Shown here one piece after another: positions 5,150-5,154 of a stretch of DNA of 5,154 nt. Within the stretch, counting starts at the first letter, position 1. Each line of letters opens with the position of its first letter. A model generated the notes under the pieces. It saw only the letters and a list, made by a program, of their open reading frames with translations. It made no database searches and was not told the origin of the DNA. Both the position numbers and the translations under genes were made by a program. The stretch is taken from NCBI GenBank assembly GCA_017394475.1, contig JAFPYQ010000222.1:1-5154 (forward strand), written 5' to 3'. The stretch is from Oscillospiraceae bacterium. GTDB lineage: Bacteria; Bacillota; Clostridia; Oscillospirales; Ruminococcaceae.

Positions 5150-5154
5150 GAAAG

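Overview
The window is a compact bacterial chromosomal segment of about 50% GC. It holds six protein genes on both strands, short intergenic gaps and sigma-A type promoters. The protein set suggests an anaerobic Firmicute of the class Clostridia, perhaps a Ruminococcus-like member of the Oscillospiraceae. It includes a PcsB/CwlO-like M23 hydrolase with a coiled coil, a VTC-domain protein paired with DUF4956, an AEC permease and a CobU-like NTPase. This taxonomic guess is inference from gene content and style, not from a marker gene. No RNA gene, CRISPR array, insertion sequence or phage gene was seen.

Left third (1-1833, minus strand): a probable three-gene operon. It reads from an MBL-fold hydrolase (1754-1068), through a short CobU-like P-loop protein (1071-661), to an AEC-family permease that runs off the left edge (637-<1). 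The first two genes overlap by 4 nt (ATGA), and the overlap sits in the centre of a perfect 16-bp palindrome. The next gap is 23 nt. A TTGACA-18-TAAAAT promoter and a 5'-end hairpin lie upstream.

Middle (1911-3430, plus strand): a self-contained monocistronic unit. It has a near-consensus extended -10 promoter, a leader of about 74 nt, a 454-aa secreted M23 peptidase with a long coiled coil and an unusual Asp/Tyr linker, and a strong 13-bp hairpin terminator. The promoter is divergent from that of the MBL operon, and the two share the interval 1755-2019.

Right third (3482-5019, minus strand): a two-gene unit with a VTC-type polyphosphate polymerase domain protein (4983-4219) followed by a DUF4956 membrane protein (4150-3482). 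An intercistronic stem-loop wraps the VTC stop codon. The unit converges on the M23 gene, and the hairpin at 3400-3430 can serve both. By analogy with yeast VTC, the soluble catalytic domain and the membrane partner may couple polyphosphate synthesis with membrane passage; that is inference.

No clearly new defence or mobile system is visible. The most interesting points are the MBL/CobU-like/AEC operon, whose NTPase lacks residues expected of CobU, and the RNA structures placed exactly at gene junctions.
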